Shown here one piece after another: positions 1 to 7,871 of a stretch of DNA of 64,000 nucleotides. The notes under the pieces were generated by a model. It did no database searches. It was not told the DNA's origin and saw only the letters and a list, made by a program, of their open reading frames with translations. The DNA comes from Bradyrhizobium huanghuaihaiense (GTDB lineage Bacteria > Pseudomonadota > Alphaproteobacteria > Rhizobiales > Xanthobacteraceae). The translations under genes and the position numbers were made by a program. The DNA is taken from NCBI RefSeq assembly GCF_007830635.1, contig NZ_VLLA01000002.1:558001-622000 (forward strand), read 5' to 3'. Within the stretch, counting starts at the first letter, position 1. Each line of letters begins with the position of its first letter.

Positions 1-148
1 GAGCGATGCGCCCGCGCGGAATGGTGGCCGCGACGACGAAGCCATGGAGGAGGAGGTCTGCTGCGAATTCGCCGGCATATTTGGCGGCTCCGGTGACCTT
101 GGCCCGGCCGTCGACGCGCGACGTTGGTGTTCCGACATAGGCGTTCAT
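1..148 (-). CDS. paoC: Aldehyde oxidoreductase molybdenum-binding subunit, N-terminal fragment (PaoC-like)
   Basis: Only the first 49 codons lie in the window; the gene continues past base 1. The start ATG reads MNAYVGTPTSRVDGRAKVTG, which is the usual opening of the large molybdopterin-binding subunit of xanthine dehydrogenase-family enzymes. This subunit binds the molybdenum cofactor and carries out hydroxylation of the aldehyde or heterocycle. It starts 7 bp after the stop of the FAD subunit, so it is the third gene of a small-FAD-large operon, the order of E. coli paoABC. The assignment to PaoC rests on the partner subunits, because the catalytic part is outside the window. Confidence 0.85.
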   Translation of the reverse strand, partial: MNAYVGTPTSRVDGRAKVTGAAKYAGEFAADLLLHGFVVAATIPRGRIA

Positions 149-155
149 CGGGCCC

Positions 156-1172
156 TCATGCGATCTTCTTGTGAGCTTGCGATTGCGGTGTGGCGTTTGC
201 GGCCTGCATCAGCGTACGCACGACGGCTCGCCGCGCGAGCTCGATCTTGAAGCCGTTCTGCGAACGAGCGGTTGCTCCCTGCAGCAACAGGTCGGCGGCG
301 CGGCCAAAATGATCCGGCGTTGCCGCCTGGCCGCGCAATGCCGCCTCGGCATCGAGGTTCCGCCAAGGCTTGTGGGCCACGCCGCCCAGCGCCAGGCGCG
401 CTTCCCCGATCGCGTTGCCCTCCAGTTCGAGCGCGGCCGCGACCGAGACCAATGCAAAGGCGTAGGACAGCCGGTCCCGGACCTTCAAATAGCTGTAGTT
501 CCGGGCGAAACCGTGCGGCGGCAGCTCGATTGCGGTGATGATCTCGCCGCTGCCGAGATTTGTATCGACATGAGGTTTGTCGTCCGGCAGCCGATGGAAA
601 TCGGTCAGCGCGATGGTACGCTGACCGGTAGTGCCTGCGGTGTGTACCAGCGCGCCCAGTGCGGCCAGCGCCACGCTCATGTCGGATGGGTTGGTGGCGA
701 TGCAGGACCTGCTGGTGCCGAGGATGGCGTGATTACGGTTGAGGCCATCGAGGGCCGAGCAGCCGGTGCCTGGGCTTCGCTTGTTGCAGGGCGTTGCAGT
801 GTCATAGAAGTACGCGCAGCGCGTTCGTTGCATCAGGTTGCCGCCGACCGAAGCCATGTTGCGCAGTTGCGCGGAGGCGCCGGCCAGGATGGCGCTGGCG
901 AGCAGGGGATAGCGCTGCTCGATCAGCGGATGGTACGCGAGGTCCGAATTTGGTACCAAGGCGCCGATGCGCAAGCCCCCGTCCGCGGTCTCCTCGATGT
1001 CGCGGAGCGGCAGGCGGGAGATGTCGACCAGTCGGGAGGGCCGTTCGACATTCTCCTTCATCAAGTCGATCAGATTGGTGCCGCCGGCAATCAGCTTCGC
1101 GCTCGGATCTGCAGCGAGCAGGCGAATGGCATCGGCGACGTCGCTCGCGCGGGAATACTGGAAGTTGTTCAT
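156..1172 (-). CDS. paoB: Aldehyde oxidoreductase FAD-binding subunit with extra iron-sulfur insert (PaoB-like)
   Basis: A 338-aa protein of the CO dehydrogenase/xanthine dehydrogenase FAD-subunit family. It carries the FAD-binding motif AGGTNL (about residues 29-34) and SVGGNLMQ (about 108-115). After the second motif are four cysteines, C119, C129, C138 and C157, in an insert that in PaoB-type subunits ligates an additional [4Fe-4S] cluster. This insert separates periplasmic-type aldehyde oxidoreductases from ordinary xanthine dehydrogenases. The subunit passes electrons from molybdenum via iron-sulfur centres to FAD. The start at 1172 is chosen because it gives an ATGA overlap with the upstream 2Fe-2S gene and the family's usual N-terminus (MNNFQYSRA); a longer open frame upstream is not family-like. 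Confidence 0.9.
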   Translation of the reverse strand: MNNFQYSRASDVADAIRLLAADPSAKLIAGGTNLIDLMKENVERPSRLVDISRLPLRDIEETADGGLRIGALVPNSDLAYHPLIEQRYPLLASAILAGASAQLRNMASVGGNLMQRTRCAYFYDTATPCNKRSPGTGCSALDGLNRNHAILGTSRSCIATNPSDMSVALAALGALVHTAGTTGQRTIALTDFHRLPDDKPHVDTNLGSGEIITAIELPPHGFARNYSYLKVRDRLSYAFALVSVAAALELEGNAIGEARLALGGVAHKPWRNLDAEAALRGQAATPDHFGRAADLLLQGATARSQNGFKIELARRAVVRTLMQAANATPQSQAHKKIA

Positions 1173-1660
1173 GACCGACCCATTACCTGCTCGATCGCAG
1201 CCACGATGTTGGGATAGGCACCGCAGCGGCAGAGATTCCCGCTCATCAGTTCCCGGATCTCGTCGGCATCGCGGGCGCGGCCCTCGGCCAGAAGACCGGC
1301 CGCCGAGCAGATCTGTCCCGGCGTGCAATAGCCGCATTGGAATGCGTCGTGATCGACGAAGGCCTGCTGCAGGGGATGCAGCGCGCCATTCGCGGCCAGG
1401 CCTTCGATCGTCGTGATCTCGGCGCCGTCCTTCATGATCGCGAGCGTTAGGCAGGAATTGATGCGCCGCCCATCGACCAGCACGGTGCAGGCGCCGCATT
1501 GACCGTGATCGCAGCCCTTCTTGGTGCCGGTCAACTCCAAGCGGTCACGCAGGGCATCCAGCAGCGTGGTCCACGGCGCGATCTCGAGCGTGCGCCTCGC
1601 GCCATTAACGACAAGGTTGATCGGAATGCGTTCGGGGATCTGATCCGTGGTGTCCGCCAT
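1169..1660 (-). CDS. paoA: Aldehyde oxidoreductase 2Fe-2S subunit (PaoA-like)
   Basis: A 163-aa small subunit with both [2Fe-2S] clusters of the family. The plant-ferredoxin-like cluster uses C50, C55, C58 and C70 (GCDHGQCGAC, then NSC). The helical-bundle cluster uses C109, C112, C144 and C146 (QCGYCTPGQ and GNLCRCGAYPN). It transfers electrons between the molybdenum and FAD subunits encoded directly downstream. No Tat signal is visible at the chosen start (MADTTDQIPE), unlike E. coli PaoA, so this enzyme may be cytoplasmic. An AGGGAAC Shine-Dalgarno-like sequence precedes the ATG at 1660. First gene of the operon. No XdhC/PaoD maturation factor is seen in the window. Confidence 0.9.
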   Translation of the reverse strand: MADTTDQIPERIPINLVVNGARRTLEIAPWTTLLDALRDRLELTGTKKGCDHGQCGACTVLVDGRRINSCLTLAIMKDGAEITTIEGLAANGALHPLQQAFVDHDAFQCGYCTPGQICSAAGLLAEGRARDADEIRELMSGNLCRCGAYPNIVAAIEQVMGRS

Positions 1661-1778
1661 GTTCTGTTCCCTGCGGATGGGCCGAGCCGGGCAAGGATAC
1701 TGACGCGAGGATGCGTCGCCGCGCTGCCCGATAGCGCCCAACGGATGACCCCATGCTTGGTTCCTGGCCGGTTCGAGA

Positions 1779-2258
1779 TCAGCGCTTCCCCTCGCCGAAC
1801 ACCACGGTCGGCACGGCGCGGTTGACGACCTCGCGCAATGCAAAACTCGATTGCACCCGCGCGACGCGCGGCAGGCGCGACAGCTCGGTGCGATGGATGC
1901 GCTCGAAATCCTGGATGTCGCGGGCGAGCACGATCAGGATGTAGTCGTCGGTGCCCGACATCAGGAAGCAGCGCACGACGGAGGGGCACTTCCCCACTTC
2001 CGCCTCGAACGCCTTCAGCGCCTCGTCGCTCTGGCTCTCCAGCGCAATGCGGACCAGCACGGTCGTGGTGAGGCCGAACTGCGTCAGATCGAGCGCGGCC
2101 TGGTAGGCCTGGATGTAGCCGTCGTCCTCCAGCGCCTTCTGCCGCCGTGCCAGTGCCGTGCTCGAGAGCCCGACCTTGTTGGCGAGCTCGGTGTGGCTGG
2201 CCCGCGCATTGGTCGTGAGTTCCGCGAGGATGGCGAGATCTTTCCGGTCCAGGGCCAA
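1779..2258 (-). CDS. Lrp/AsnC-family transcriptional regulator
   Basis: A protein of about 159 aa with the winged-helix DNA-binding domain of Lrp/AsnC regulators at the N-terminus (LDRKDLAILAEL, then the recognition region SSTALARRQKALEDDG) and a C-terminal RAM/ligand-binding domain (GTDDYILIVLARDIQDFERI). It is divergent from alanine dehydrogenase, the arrangement of AldR-type activators, so it probably senses alanine or a related amino acid and controls ald. The start is uncertain. A TTG at 2258 gives the usual family length and N-terminus. An ATG at 2336 would add 26 residues of atypical sequence and run through the palindromes described next. Confidence 0.85.
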   Translation of the reverse strand: MALDRKDLAILAELTTNARASHTELANKVGLSSTALARRQKALEDDGYIQAYQAALDLTQFGLTTTVLVRIALESQSDEALKAFEAEVGKCPSVVRCFLMSGTDDYILIVLARDIQDFERIHRTELSRLPRVARVQSSFALREVVNRAVPTVVFGEGKR

Positions 2259-2264
2259 GGTTTT

Positions 2265-2300
2265 GTTTCCGGCGTGAAAGGATGTTTCCGCGCCGGAAAC
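2265..2300. promoter_or_regulatory. Palindromic operator candidates between the Lrp-type gene and ald
   Basis: GTTTCCGCGCCGGAAAC (2284-2300) is a perfect 6-bp inverted repeat with a 5-bp spacer. A weaker copy (GTTTCC, GGCGT, GAAAGG) lies at 2265-2281, with its start 19 bp away, so both sites would face nearly the same side of the helix. The position in the divergent region fits binding by the adjacent Lrp-type regulator. Binding itself is inferred. Confidence 0.5.
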
Positions 2301-2401
2301 CGGCGCGCGAGGTCCGAAACTAGCGGATATTTGCACGAAACCAAACCGGCCCTCTCGCTACGATCAACAACGGAATCAATTCGTTGGCGAAGGAGCGGAA
2401 G

Positions 2402-3517
2402 ATGCACGTCGGTGTTCCCAGGGAGATCAAGGTGCAGGAATATCGCGTCGGGCTCACGCCGGGCGCGGTCCGTGAATATGTCGCCGCCGGGCATCAGGTG
2501 ACGGTCGAGACCGGCGCCGGCAGCGGTATCGGCGCGTCCGACGAGGTGTATCGGCGGGCAGGGGCCGTGATCGCCGACAGCGCCCGCGACATCTTCGCCA
2601 AGTCCGACATGATCGTGAAGGTGAAGGAGCCGCAGCGAAGCGAATGGGCTCAGCTCCGCGAAAGCCAGATCCTCTTTACTTACCTCCATCTTGCGCCGGA
2701 TCCCGAACAGGCCAAGGGCCTGCTCGCGTCCGGCTGCACCGCGATCGCCTATGAAACCGTCACCGACGCGGCCGGCCACCTCCCCCTGCTCGCGCCGATG
2801 AGCGAAGTCGCCGGCCGCCTCGCCATCGAGGCAGCCGGCGCCGCGCTCAGGCGGTCGGCCGGCGGCCGTGGTCTGCTGCTCGGCGGCGTCCCCGGCGTGC
2901 AGCCGGCGCGCGTCGTCATTCTCGGCGGCGGCGTGGTGGGGACGCAGGCCGCGCGCATGGCCGCGGGCCTCGGCGCCGAAGTCACCGTGATCGACCGCTC
3001 CATACCCCGGCTGCGGCAGCTCGATGATCTCTTTATCGGACGCGTGCGGACGCGCCTTTCGACCATCGAATCGGTCGAGGAGGAGGTGTTCGCCGCCGAC
3101 GTCGTGATCGGTGCAGTGCTTGTGCCGGGCGCCAGCGCGCCAAAGCTCGTCACGCGCGCGATGCTCAAATCGATGCGGCCGGGCGCGGTGCTGGTGGATG
3201 TCGCGATCGACCAGGGCGGCTGCTTCGAGACCTCGCACCCGACCACACATACCGATCCGACCTACGAGGTCGACGGCATCGTGCACTATTGCGTCGCCAA
3301 CATGCCGGGTGCGGTGCCGGTGACCTCGAGCCAGGCGCTGAACAACGCGACGCTGCCGTTCGGCCTGATGCTCGCGGGCAAGGGTTTTGCGGCGGTGCTG
3401 GAGAACCCGCATCTGCGCAACGGCCTCAACGTGCATCGCGGCCGCATCACCAACATGGCGGTGGCGGAGAGCCTGGGGCTGGAATTCGCGCCGGTGGAGA
3501 GCGGGCTGGCGGCCTGA
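2402..3517 (+). CDS. ald: Alanine dehydrogenase
   Basis: A 371-aa NAD-dependent L-alanine dehydrogenase, which interconverts L-alanine and pyruvate plus ammonium. The sequence opens [16 protein letters not shown]. It holds the expected substrate residues R15, K75 (VKVKEP) and H96 (TYLHLAPD), and an NAD Rossmann loop [11 protein letters not shown] at about 174-184. The length matches the family exactly. The ATG at 2402 is preceded by AGGAG at a good distance, so it is preferred to the in-frame TTG at 2384. Likely role: alanine catabolism, or alanine formation under low oxygen. Probably regulated by the divergent Lrp-type gene. It stands alone, followed by a palindromic repeat. Confidence 0.96.
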   Translation: MHVGVPREIKVQEYRVGLTPGAVREYVAAGHQVTVETGAGSGIGASDEVYRRAGAVIADSARDIFAKSDMIVKVKEPQRSEWAQLRESQILFTYLHLAPDPEQAKGLLASGCTAIAYETVTDAAGHLPLLAPMSEVAGRLAIEAAGAALRRSAGGRGLLLGGVPGVQPARVVILGGGVVGTQAARMAAGLGAEVTVIDRSIPRLRQLDDLFIGRVRTRLSTIESVEEEVFAADVVIGAVLVPGASAPKLVTRAMLKSMRPGAVLVDVAIDQGGCFETSHPTTHTDPTYEVDGIVHYCVANMPGAVPVTSSQALNNATLPFGLMLAGKGFAAVLENPHLRNGLNVHRGRITNMAVAESLGLEFAPVESGLAA

Positions 3518-3531
3518 GTAGCCGCAACCTC

Positions 3532-3613
3532 CGTCATTGCGAGCGCAGCGAAGCAATCCAGAGTCTTTCCGAGGAGGGATTCTCTGGATTGCTTCGCTTC
3601 GCTCGCAATGACG
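3532..3613. repeat. Intergenic palindromic repeat, copy 1
   Basis: CGTCATTGCGAGCGCAGCGA and following bases are mirrored by the reverse complement ending GCTCGCAATGACG, with arms of roughly 30 bp around a short centre. A close copy is at 15670-15748. It lies just after ald and may act as a bidirectional terminator or an mRNA 3' stem. Confidence 0.85.
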
Positions 3614-3659
3614 ATGTGGGGCGCGCGCGACTCAAGCTTCGGCCAGAGTCAGTGCTGCC

Positions 3660-5570
3660 TCACCCCTTCGTCAGCCTGTACTGCCGCAGATCCGGATCGT
3701 GCGTCATGCGCCAGTAGTCCACGAACCGCCACGGCATCGCCGAAAATACGCGGCCGCTCGAATTGCGGTAGTAGGTCGTCATGCCCGGATGGGTCCAGAT
3801 CATCGCCTCGTGCTCGGCATCGACCTTGCGGACGTAATCGTCGAGCACGTCCGGGCGAACGTCGATCGCGGCGACGTTCTGCTCGATCATGCTGGCGAGA
3901 CACGCCGAGATGTAGCGGCTCTGGCATTCCGACTGGAAGATGACGCTGCCGCCATGCGCGGGACCGGAGTTCGGCCCGAGCATGCAGAAGAAGTTGGGGA
4001 AATCAGGCACGGTGAGGCCGAGGAACGCGGTCGGGTTGTCGTTGCCCCAGGCCTCGCGAAGATCCTTGCCGTCGCGGCCGGTGATGTTGAGGCGCGCCGC
4101 CATCTCCGTCACCTTGAAGCCGGTGGCGACCACGATGATGTCGGCGGGACGGTGCTTGCCGTCGGCGGTGACGATGCCGCTTTCGTCGAAACGGTCGATC
4201 GCGTCCGTGACGAGCTCGACATTGTCCCGTGTCAGCGTCTTGTACCAGTTGTTGTCCAGCAGGATGCGTTTGCCGTAAGGCGGGTAGGTCGGCACGCATT
4301 TTGCGATCAGGTCCGGCCGGTCCTTCAATTCGGTGAGGATGAAGTCGGTCAGCTCCTGCCGGTGCCGGTCGTTGCCCTTGTTGACGGCGCGCTCGGGATG
4401 CGGCCAAGCTGGGTCCTTGCGCAGGAACGGCAGCAGGCCGTCGCCGTAGCGCCAGAACATGTTGAAGCGGTACCACTGCACATAGAACGGCAGATGCGCA
4501 AGCAGCCAGCGCGCGCCGTCGGTGATCGGATCGGAGTAGCCCTTCACCGGCCGCGCCCATTGCGCGCTGCGCTGATAGACCGTGACCGAGGCGACGCGGC
4601 CGGCGATCGACGGCACCAGCTGCATCGAGGTCGCACCGGTCCCGATCACGGCGACATGCGTGCCGTCGAGCCCGATATCGCCCGACCATAGCGCCGAATG
4701 CAGGATCGTGCCCTTGAAGTTGTCCTCGCCCTTGAAGTGCGCGCGGGAGGGATCGTTGAGCTGGCCGATGGCCGAGACCAGCGCGGTGGATTCGAAAACC
4801 TCTTCGCCGTCCTTGGTCTTCAGCGTCGAGATCCAGCGCTTCTTGCCTTCGTCCCAGCGCGACGAGGTCAGCTCGGTGTTGACGCGCAGATGCTTGCGGA
4901 TGCCGTATTCCTCGGCGACCTTCTGGAGATAACCGAGCAGCTCCTCACGCGGGCAAAAATAGCGCGTCCACGCGTTGCGCGAGCCGAACGAATATGAATA
5001 GGAGTGGTTCGGCGTATCGACGCCGCAGCCGGGATAGCGGTTGATCCACCAGGTGCCGCCGAGCTCGTCGTTCTTCTCGACAATGGTGTAGGGGATGCCG
5101 AGATGGCCGAGCGCCACCCCGAGCGCGATGGCGCAGACGCCGGCGCCCACGATCAGCACATGCTGCTCGGCGAGCTTCTCGTTCGACGGTTGCTTGGTCC
5201 AGCGCGCTTCGCGCGACACAAAACCCATCTCCTCGCGCATCAGGGGCGCGTATTCCGGCGCGACGTTCTCGCCGAGGCAGGCGCGCATCATCCTCAGCAG
5301 CAAGCCGTCGCCGGGGTCGGTGATGACAGGCTTTGGCGTGCCGCCGGCAAACAGCTTGACCACGGCGGCGCGGATCTCATCCTGGACCTCCCGGGGCACG
5401 CCGGCATCGGGATCGGGAATGAGGCGGATGTCGCGCTTGGGCAGGTACGGCGGCTCGAGCCATTTCTCGTCGCCGGTCATGTGCACCAGCACCATCAGCA
5501 GGCAACGGATATCGCCCTCGGCAATGGCCGAGGCGAGATCGAGCGGCTTGTGCGGAGATTCGATGTTCAT
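3660..5570 (-). CDS. Flavin monooxygenase of Baeyer-Villiger type (4-hydroxyacetophenone monooxygenase-like)
   Basis: A 636-aa NADPH-dependent flavoprotein expected to insert oxygen next to a ketone to give an ester or lactone. It has an N-terminal extension of about 130 residues as in 4-hydroxyacetophenone monooxygenases. This is followed by an FAD Rossmann loop GAGVCAIAL (142-150), the conserved GGTWWINRYPG (171-181), the Baeyer-Villiger fingerprint FKGTILHSALW (285-295) and an NADPH loop GTGATS (310-315). The first glycine loop has alanine where many homologues have glycine. The start at 5570 gives an ATGA overlap with the TetR gene and removes a long non-homologous frame. It shares an operon with a TetR regulator and an acyl-CoA ligase. 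The substrate is unknown; an aryl or alicyclic ketone is plausible. Confidence 0.9.
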   Translation of the reverse strand: MNIESPHKPLDLASAIAEGDIRCLLMVLVHMTGDEKWLEPPYLPKRDIRLIPDPDAGVPREVQDEIRAAVVKLFAGGTPKPVITDPGDGLLLRMMRACLGENVAPEYAPLMREEMGFVSREARWTKQPSNEKLAEQHVLIVGAGVCAIALGVALGHLGIPYTIVEKNDELGGTWWINRYPGCGVDTPNHSYSYSFGSRNAWTRYFCPREELLGYLQKVAEEYGIRKHLRVNTELTSSRWDEGKKRWISTLKTKDGEEVFESTALVSAIGQLNDPSRAHFKGEDNFKGTILHSALWSGDIGLDGTHVAVIGTGATSMQLVPSIAGRVASVTVYQRSAQWARPVKGYSDPITDGARWLLAHLPFYVQWYRFNMFWRYGDGLLPFLRKDPAWPHPERAVNKGNDRHRQELTDFILTELKDRPDLIAKCVPTYPPYGKRILLDNNWYKTLTRDNVELVTDAIDRFDESGIVTADGKHRPADIIVVATGFKVTEMAARLNITGRDGKDLREAWGNDNPTAFLGLTVPDFPNFFCMLGPNSGPAHGGSVIFQSECQSRYISACLASMIEQNVAAIDVRPDVLDDYVRKVDAEHEAMIWTHPGMTTYYRNSSGRVFSAMPWRFVDYWRMTHDPDLRQYRLTKG

Positions 5571-6208
5571 GGCGTGTCCTGATCTCCGGGGGAGCTGAAA
5601 AGGCCGCGCGTCATCAGCTTGCGATAGGCGGAGATGACGTGGTCGGGCACGGCGGTGACGCCGCCTTGCGAATAGGAATAGCGGCGGCTGAGATAGCCGC
5701 GCGCGCCCATCAGCATGTGGACGATCGCCTCGAATTCCTCGTCGCTGTAATCCTCGATCGCGCCGGCAAGGCGGGCGCGGCGCAGGATACGGACATAGGC
5801 GACCGAGATGTTGTCCAGATGCTTCTGGTAGCCGTGAGGTGCAAAGAACTCGGCCTCGTTGAGGATGCGCAGGAATTCCGGCACCTCGCGGATGAAGTCG
5901 AAGAAGGCGGAGAAGCGCTCGATCTCCTGCCGTGCCGCGTGCGCGTTGCCGGTGCGGGCGCGGATGAACTCGACCATGTCGAGGCCGATTTTTGGCAGCA
6001 GCTGGTCGAGCAGCTCCTGCCGGTTCTCGAAATGATTGTAGAAGGTGCCCTGCGCGACACCGGCCTGTTCGGTGATGCGGGCGACGGAGGCTTCGGCATA
6101 ACCATATTTGCCGACGACCTTCGTCGCGGCGTCGAAAATCTTTTGCTTGGTCCAGGCGTTGCGCTCGACGCGGTTGAGCTTTGTGACCTTGGCGTTCACT
6201 TGCGTCAT
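5567..6208 (-). CDS. TetR/AcrR-family transcriptional regulator
   Basis: A 213-aa regulator with a typical N-terminal TetR helix-turn-helix (KIFDAATKVVGKYGYAEASV, then ITEQAGVAQGTFYNHFENRQ, about residues 25-65) and a helical ligand-binding C-terminal domain. It overlaps by four bases (ATGA) both the monooxygenase downstream and the CoA ligase upstream, so all three are translated from one message and the regulator probably controls its own operon. The ligand is likely a substrate or CoA ester of the pathway; this is inference from context. Confidence 0.92.
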   Translation of the reverse strand: MTQVNAKVTKLNRVERNAWTKQKIFDAATKVVGKYGYAEASVARITEQAGVAQGTFYNHFENRQELLDQLLPKIGLDMVEFIRARTGNAHAARQEIERFSAFFDFIREVPEFLRILNEAEFFAPHGYQKHLDNISVAYVRILRRARLAGAIEDYSDEEFEAIVHMLMGARGYLSRRYSYSQGGVTAVPDHVISAYRKLMTRGLFSSPGDQDTP

Positions 6209-7698
6209 TCAGACGTCTCCAGCTCGGCGCGCAGCACGCGCTTGAGGATCTTTCCACTCGGGTTGCGCGGCAGGCTGTCGCGAATGATCAGCTGTTTCGG
6301 CACCTTGAAGCTCGCCAGCCGCGCGCGGCAGTGCTCGGTGAGGGCAGACAGCTCGAGGCGCGCACCTTCGGCGAGTACGACGATCGCGACTGGACGCTCG
6401 CCCCAGCGCGCGTCGCGCAGACCGATTACCGCGACCTCACGCACCTCAGTCAGATCGTAGATGACGCGTTCGACCTCGGAGGAGGCGATGTTCTCGCCGC
6501 CGGAGATGATCATGTCCTTCTTGCGGTCGGTCAGGTACAGAAAGCCCTCGTCGTCGAGATAGCCGACGTCGCCGCTGCGGAACCAGTCGCCGAAAAAGGC
6601 GGATGCGGTCTTCTCCGGATCCTTCCAGTAGCCGCGCGTGATCTTGGGACCACGCAGGCAGATCTCGCCATTGACGTTCGGCGGCAGCGTCCTGCCGTCC
6701 TCGTCGCGGATCTCGATCTCGACATGGGCGATGGCGCGCCCGGTGGAGCCGATCTTCTCGATCTCGCGGCCGGCCTCCATGAAAGTGTCGCCGCCGACGG
6801 TCTCGGTGAGGCCATAGGCGTCGATGTAACGCGCGTTGCGAAAATATTCGGAGAAGGCGCGGATGCGAACCTCCGGCGTCTTCTCGCCGCCGCCGATCGC
6901 CCATTTCAAGCTGGAGACGTCGTACCGATCGCGGGCGGGGCAGGTGAGCATCGCCGTCGTCATGACGGGCGCGAACCAGGCGGCGTTGAGCTTGTCCTCG
7001 GCGATGGCGCTGAGCGCCGTCTCGGGCTCGAAATTGCGCTCGATGCGGATGAAGCCGCCGTGCCAGAGCATGGCGATGCCGGGCAGGTCGAGCGCGCCGA
7101 CGTGATAGAGCGGGCCGACCACGAGAAGCCGCGTCTCGGCAGTGAGGCCGAGCGCGATCGTCTGGTCGGCCGACTTCCAGTAGAAATTATCGTAAGTGAG
7201 CATCACGCCCTTGGGACGGTCGGTCGTGCCCGACGTGTACATCAGCCGCATCAGGTCGGATGGCTGACGAACGTGCATGGAGGCGGGCGGCGCGTCGCCA
7301 GCCAGATGCGTGACGCTCTGCTGCGCGGCCTCATCGAGCACGACGATCCTCGCGCCCGCTGCGTTCGCCACCAATTCCTCATCGACAATCAGCAGGCGCG
7401 CGCCGGCATTGCCGGCGATGTAACCGACCTCATCGCGCGAAAGACGAAAATTGATCGGCAGGAACACCGCGCCGAGATGGCTGGTGGCGAAGACGAGCTC
7501 AAGAAAGGCCGCGCTGTTCTTCATCAGCACGGCCACGACGTCGCCGGCGCCGATGCCCTGCGCGGTGAGCCAGCCGGCCGCTTTCCGGATGCGCGCGTCG
7601 AGCGTGGCGTAGGAAATCTCCTCGCCGCGGTATTTCAGCGCGGGCCGCTCCGGCGTGCGCCGGGCATGAAAGCTGATGAAGCTCGACAGATTGATCAT
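6205..7698 (-). CDS. AMP-dependent acyl-CoA synthetase/ligase
   Basis: A 497-aa adenylate-forming enzyme that activates a carboxylic acid with ATP and CoA. Motifs are MYTSGTTDRPKGVM (AMP-binding P-loop), DAYGLTET, YWKDPEKT, the hinge FRSGDVGYLDDEGFLYLTDR, and the C-terminal catalytic lysine region LPRNPSGKILKR. It resembles fatty or aromatic acid CoA ligases, and the substrate cannot be read from sequence. First gene of the CoA ligase-TetR-monooxygenase operon, divergent from an ABC transporter for organic or amino acids. The start at 7698 (MINLSSFISFHARRTPERPA) matches the family; an in-frame ATG at 7764 would add 22 residues. Confidence 0.9.
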   Translation of the reverse strand: MINLSSFISFHARRTPERPALKYRGEEISYATLDARIRKAAGWLTAQGIGAGDVVAVLMKNSAAFLELVFATSHLGAVFLPINFRLSRDEVGYIAGNAGARLLIVDEELVANAAGARIVVLDEAAQQSVTHLAGDAPPASMHVRQPSDLMRLMYTSGTTDRPKGVMLTYDNFYWKSADQTIALGLTAETRLLVVGPLYHVGALDLPGIAMLWHGGFIRIERNFEPETALSAIAEDKLNAAWFAPVMTTAMLTCPARDRYDVSSLKWAIGGGEKTPEVRIRAFSEYFRNARYIDAYGLTETVGGDTFMEAGREIEKIGSTGRAIAHVEIEIRDEDGRTLPPNVNGEICLRGPKITRGYWKDPEKTASAFFGDWFRSGDVGYLDDEGFLYLTDRKKDMIISGGENIASSEVERVIYDLTEVREVAVIGLRDARWGERPVAIVVLAEGARLELSALTEHCRARLASFKVPKQLIIRDSLPRNPSGKILKRVLRAELETSE

Positions 7699-7871
7699 TT
7701 TCGCTGGTTTCAGGCCAATTGCCGGCCTCGTTTCCTCTCCTATGAATTCTGACTCATAATTCATCTTTGGCTTGACGTCACCCCCTCCCTCTGAAATCCT
7801 TGGGAACACGGAGACGAGACGATCTCCGGCAAGGGACCAGGAAAACGCCGACCCGAAAGAGGGAGGGGAAA

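Noticed and set aside
2084..3556. Minus-strand open frame of 490 codons opposite alanine dehydrogenase
   Set aside because: It covers the ald gene, whose motifs and length are unambiguous, and runs through the Lrp gene in another frame.
7765..7871. Possible sigma70 promoter with TTGACG at 7772-7777
   Set aside because: A -35-like hexamer is present but the -10 position (AATCCT after 17 bp) is poor, so it was not annotated.
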